Below are positions 63,585-64,000 of a stretch of 64,000 bases of DNA, one piece after another. Each line of letters begins with the position of its first letter. Position 1 is the first letter of the stretch. The notes under the pieces are model-generated. The model had not been told where the DNA came from. It did not search any database and saw only the letters and a program-made list of their open reading frames with translations. The stretch is from Hyphococcus sp. (GTDB lineage Bacteria > Pseudomonadota > Alphaproteobacteria > Caulobacterales > Parvularculaceae): assembly GCA_028284345.1 (NCBI GenBank), contig JANQRY010000008.1:310001-374000 (forward strand). Direction: 5' to 3'. A program made the translations under genes and the position numbers.

Positions 63585-64000
63585 ATGTTTCGAGACAAAA
63601 AACTATCCATTGGTTCGCTTATCCGCACGTTTTGGCTCCAGGTTGGCGTGACCTGGGGGCTGACGCTGTTCGAGACCTTTATTTTGGTGTCTTTGCCGCT
63701 CCTGATCGGCCACGCGATTGACGGCCTGTTGAACGAGAACTGGACGCCTTTTCTTTGGCTCGCAATCGCAATGGCGGTGTTGCTAGCCGCCAGTGTTGGA
63801 CGACGGCTCTACGATACGCGCGCCTATGGCCGGATGCGGGTTGAATTGGGCGCGGCGGTTGTGGAGAAGGCGCAAAACGGGCCCGTCTCAACGGCGAATG
63901 CAAGACTCGAGATGAGCCGCGAACTGGTCTCGTTTTTAGAAACAGAGGCGCCCGTTGTCATTATGGCCGTCCTGCAAGTCGTGGTTTCGGTCGCCATTCT
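63585..64000 (+). CDS. ABC six-transmembrane-domain protein (3' partial)
   Basis: The first 138 codons of a membrane protein that runs off the right edge. It starts MFRDKKLSIGSLIRTFW, with membrane segments at about residues 16-45, 55-72 and 122 onward, matching the ABC_membrane_3 type of six-helix domain. RRLYDTRAYGRMRVELGAAVV is the first coupling-helix-like region. No ATPase domain is visible in this part. The palindrome just upstream suggests tight regulation; substrate unknown. Confidence 0.7.
   Translation, partial: MFRDKKLSIGSLIRTFWLQVGVTWGLTLFETFILVSLPLLIGHAIDGLLNENWTPFLWLAIAMAVLLAASVGRRLYDTRAYGRMRVELGAAVVEKAQNGPVSTANARLEMSRELVSFLETEAPVVIMAVLQVVVSVAI

Overview
The window is GC-rich, densely packed bacterial chromosome with the gene set of an alphaproteobacterium. 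The markers are the run tsaE - amgK - murU - addB - addA - trxA, an MmcB-type repair protein, a phoR-phoU-phoB unit, DUF2125 next to plsC, ftsEX facing an MJ0042-type zinc-ribbon protein, and AddAB in place of RecBCD. Genus cannot be read from the sequence; a marine or oligotrophic member near Parvularculales/Caulobacterales is only a guess. I see no prophage, integrase, transposase or CRISPR array. Nearly all of it looks like ordinary chromosomal backbone.

Layout. 1-8.6 kb: the end of a PQQ-type sugar dehydrogenase fused to a cytochrome c, a small secreted protein, yidD, the molybdate transporter modABC, and an envelope block (LytM/M23 lipoprotein, secreted jelly-roll protein, two small lipoproteins). 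8.7-14.7 kb: a secreted S9 peptidase, then glycosyltransferase, trpA, accD and folC. 14.7-24 kb: a leftward operon for tRNA t6A modification, murein recycling and double-strand-break repair, ending at thioredoxin. 24-31.5 kb: ferredoxin, mmcB, a second PQQ dehydrogenase, the phosphate regulatory genes, hemW and rdgB. 31.5-33.4 kb: a compact operon of two micro-proteins, two DUF2975 membrane proteins and a small HTH regulator. 33.4-37.7 kb: MFS transporter, GFA enzyme, amidohydrolase, retropepsin-like protein. 38.1-43 kb: rpmI-rplT, a small secreted protein, an attenuator and pheST. 43-49.9 kb: PilZ protein, tRNA-Thr(CGU), purU, sensor kinase, glycosyltransferase, BCCT transporter with a disrupted 5' end. 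49.9-53.5 kb: 5-oxoprolinase pxpABC with an atypical Nramp permease. 53.6-64 kb: TPR lipoprotein, M17 aminopeptidase, MarR, DUF1428, DUF2125, plsC, YdcF, ftsX-ftsE, zinc-ribbon scaffold, hpt and the start of an ABC membrane protein.

The most rewarding stretches are non-coding or micro-coding. (i) Before pheST there is a clear transcription attenuator: a 23-codon leader peptide with six Phe codons and two mutually exclusive hairpins. It is preceded by a second terminator-like hairpin and by four exactly phased 13-bp repeats. (ii) The DUF2975/HTH operon starts with two overlapping micro-genes, one an apparent single-pass membrane peptide and one an apparent secreted peptide with two cysteines. 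An AT-rich control region holding a TATCGATA palindrome lies in front. (iii) Perfect operator-like palindromes precede the small secreted protein at 38941 and the ABC membrane gene at 63585. (iv) The BCCT transporter appears to carry a one-base frameshift at its 5' end.
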